A stretch of 6,252 nt of DNA from Phycisphaerales bacterium (GTDB lineage Bacteria; Planctomycetota; Phycisphaerae; Phycisphaerales; UBA1924), in assembly GCA_029212425.1 (NCBI GenBank), contig JARGNC010000115.1, positions 1,981 to 8,232 of the forward strand, in the 5' to 3' direction. Below the pieces are notes generated by a model. The model was not told the DNA's origin. It did no database searches and worked only from the letters and a program-made list of their open reading frames with translations. Within the stretch, counting starts at the first letter, position 1. Each line of letters begins with the position of its first letter. This document shows positions 6,197 to 6,252 of the stretch, one piece after another. A program made the position numbers and the translations under genes.

Positions 6197-6252
6197 TCAG
6201 GCGAGGACTTCTTGTTTGATGTGACGATTGATGAGCCGATCGACTCTGTTGT
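6197..6252 (-). CDS. C-terminal end of an unidentified convergent gene, cut by the window edge
   Basis: On the minus strand, one frame reads openly from the window edge to a TGA at 6199-6197 and ends NRVDRLINRHIKQEVLA. The codons (CGG, CTC, ATC, GTC, GCC and similar) suit a real gene, the composition looks like an amphipathic helix, and no plus-strand frame here looks coding. The stop directly abuts the protease stop (TAA 6194-6196), giving a tail-to-tail pair with no spacer. Only 17 residues are visible, which is too few for a family call. A chance open frame remains possible. Confidence 0.4.
   Translation of the reverse strand, partial: NRVDRLINRHIKQEVLA

Overview
The window looks like chromosomal DNA from a Gram-negative-type bacterium of moderate-to-high GC. 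My best guess is a planctomycete of the class Phycisphaerae. That guess rests on the layout of the large secreted matrixin-like protease (propeptide, HExxHxxGxxH domain, PPC-like domain, C-terminal jelly-roll-like domain), which I associate with Phycisphaerales proteomes, and on general codon style. It is an inference, not a database result.

Bases 1-2906, plus strand, hold part of a 2-oxo acid dehydrogenase operon. The C-terminal 214 codons of an E1 beta subunit run off the left edge. Seven bases later comes a small AT-rich gene for a DMP19/DUF4375-like protein, and 40 bases after that a complete E2 acyltransferase (lipoyl domain, peripheral-subunit-binding domain, CoA-dependent acyltransferase core). 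E1 beta and E2 act in the same complex: E1 decarboxylates the 2-oxo acid and loads the lipoyl arm, and E2 transfers the acyl group to CoA. The small gene between them has no obvious place in that pathway and differs in base composition, so it looks like a later arrival. The E2 carries an unusual Tyr/Gln/Pro/Gly/Met-rich linker in front of its catalytic core.

Bases 2907-3367 hold a stand-alone gene for ribosomal protein bL31, with a plausible promoter, a clear Shine-Dalgarno sequence and a strong intrinsic terminator. This bL31 lacks the usual zinc-binding cysteines.

Bases 3293-3673 are a 381-base non-coding interval containing that terminator and a good sigma70-like promoter for the next gene. 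Bases 3674-6196 encode a secreted multidomain matrixin-like zinc metalloprotease of 840 residues.

The last 56 bases appear to be the C-terminal end of a convergent minus-strand gene whose stop codon directly abuts the protease stop codon.

I see no CRISPR array, rRNA, complete tRNA, insertion sequence or obvious defence or biosynthetic system. The most unusual items are the E2 linker, the DMP19-like insert in the operon, and a cysteine-switch-like motif in the protease propeptide.
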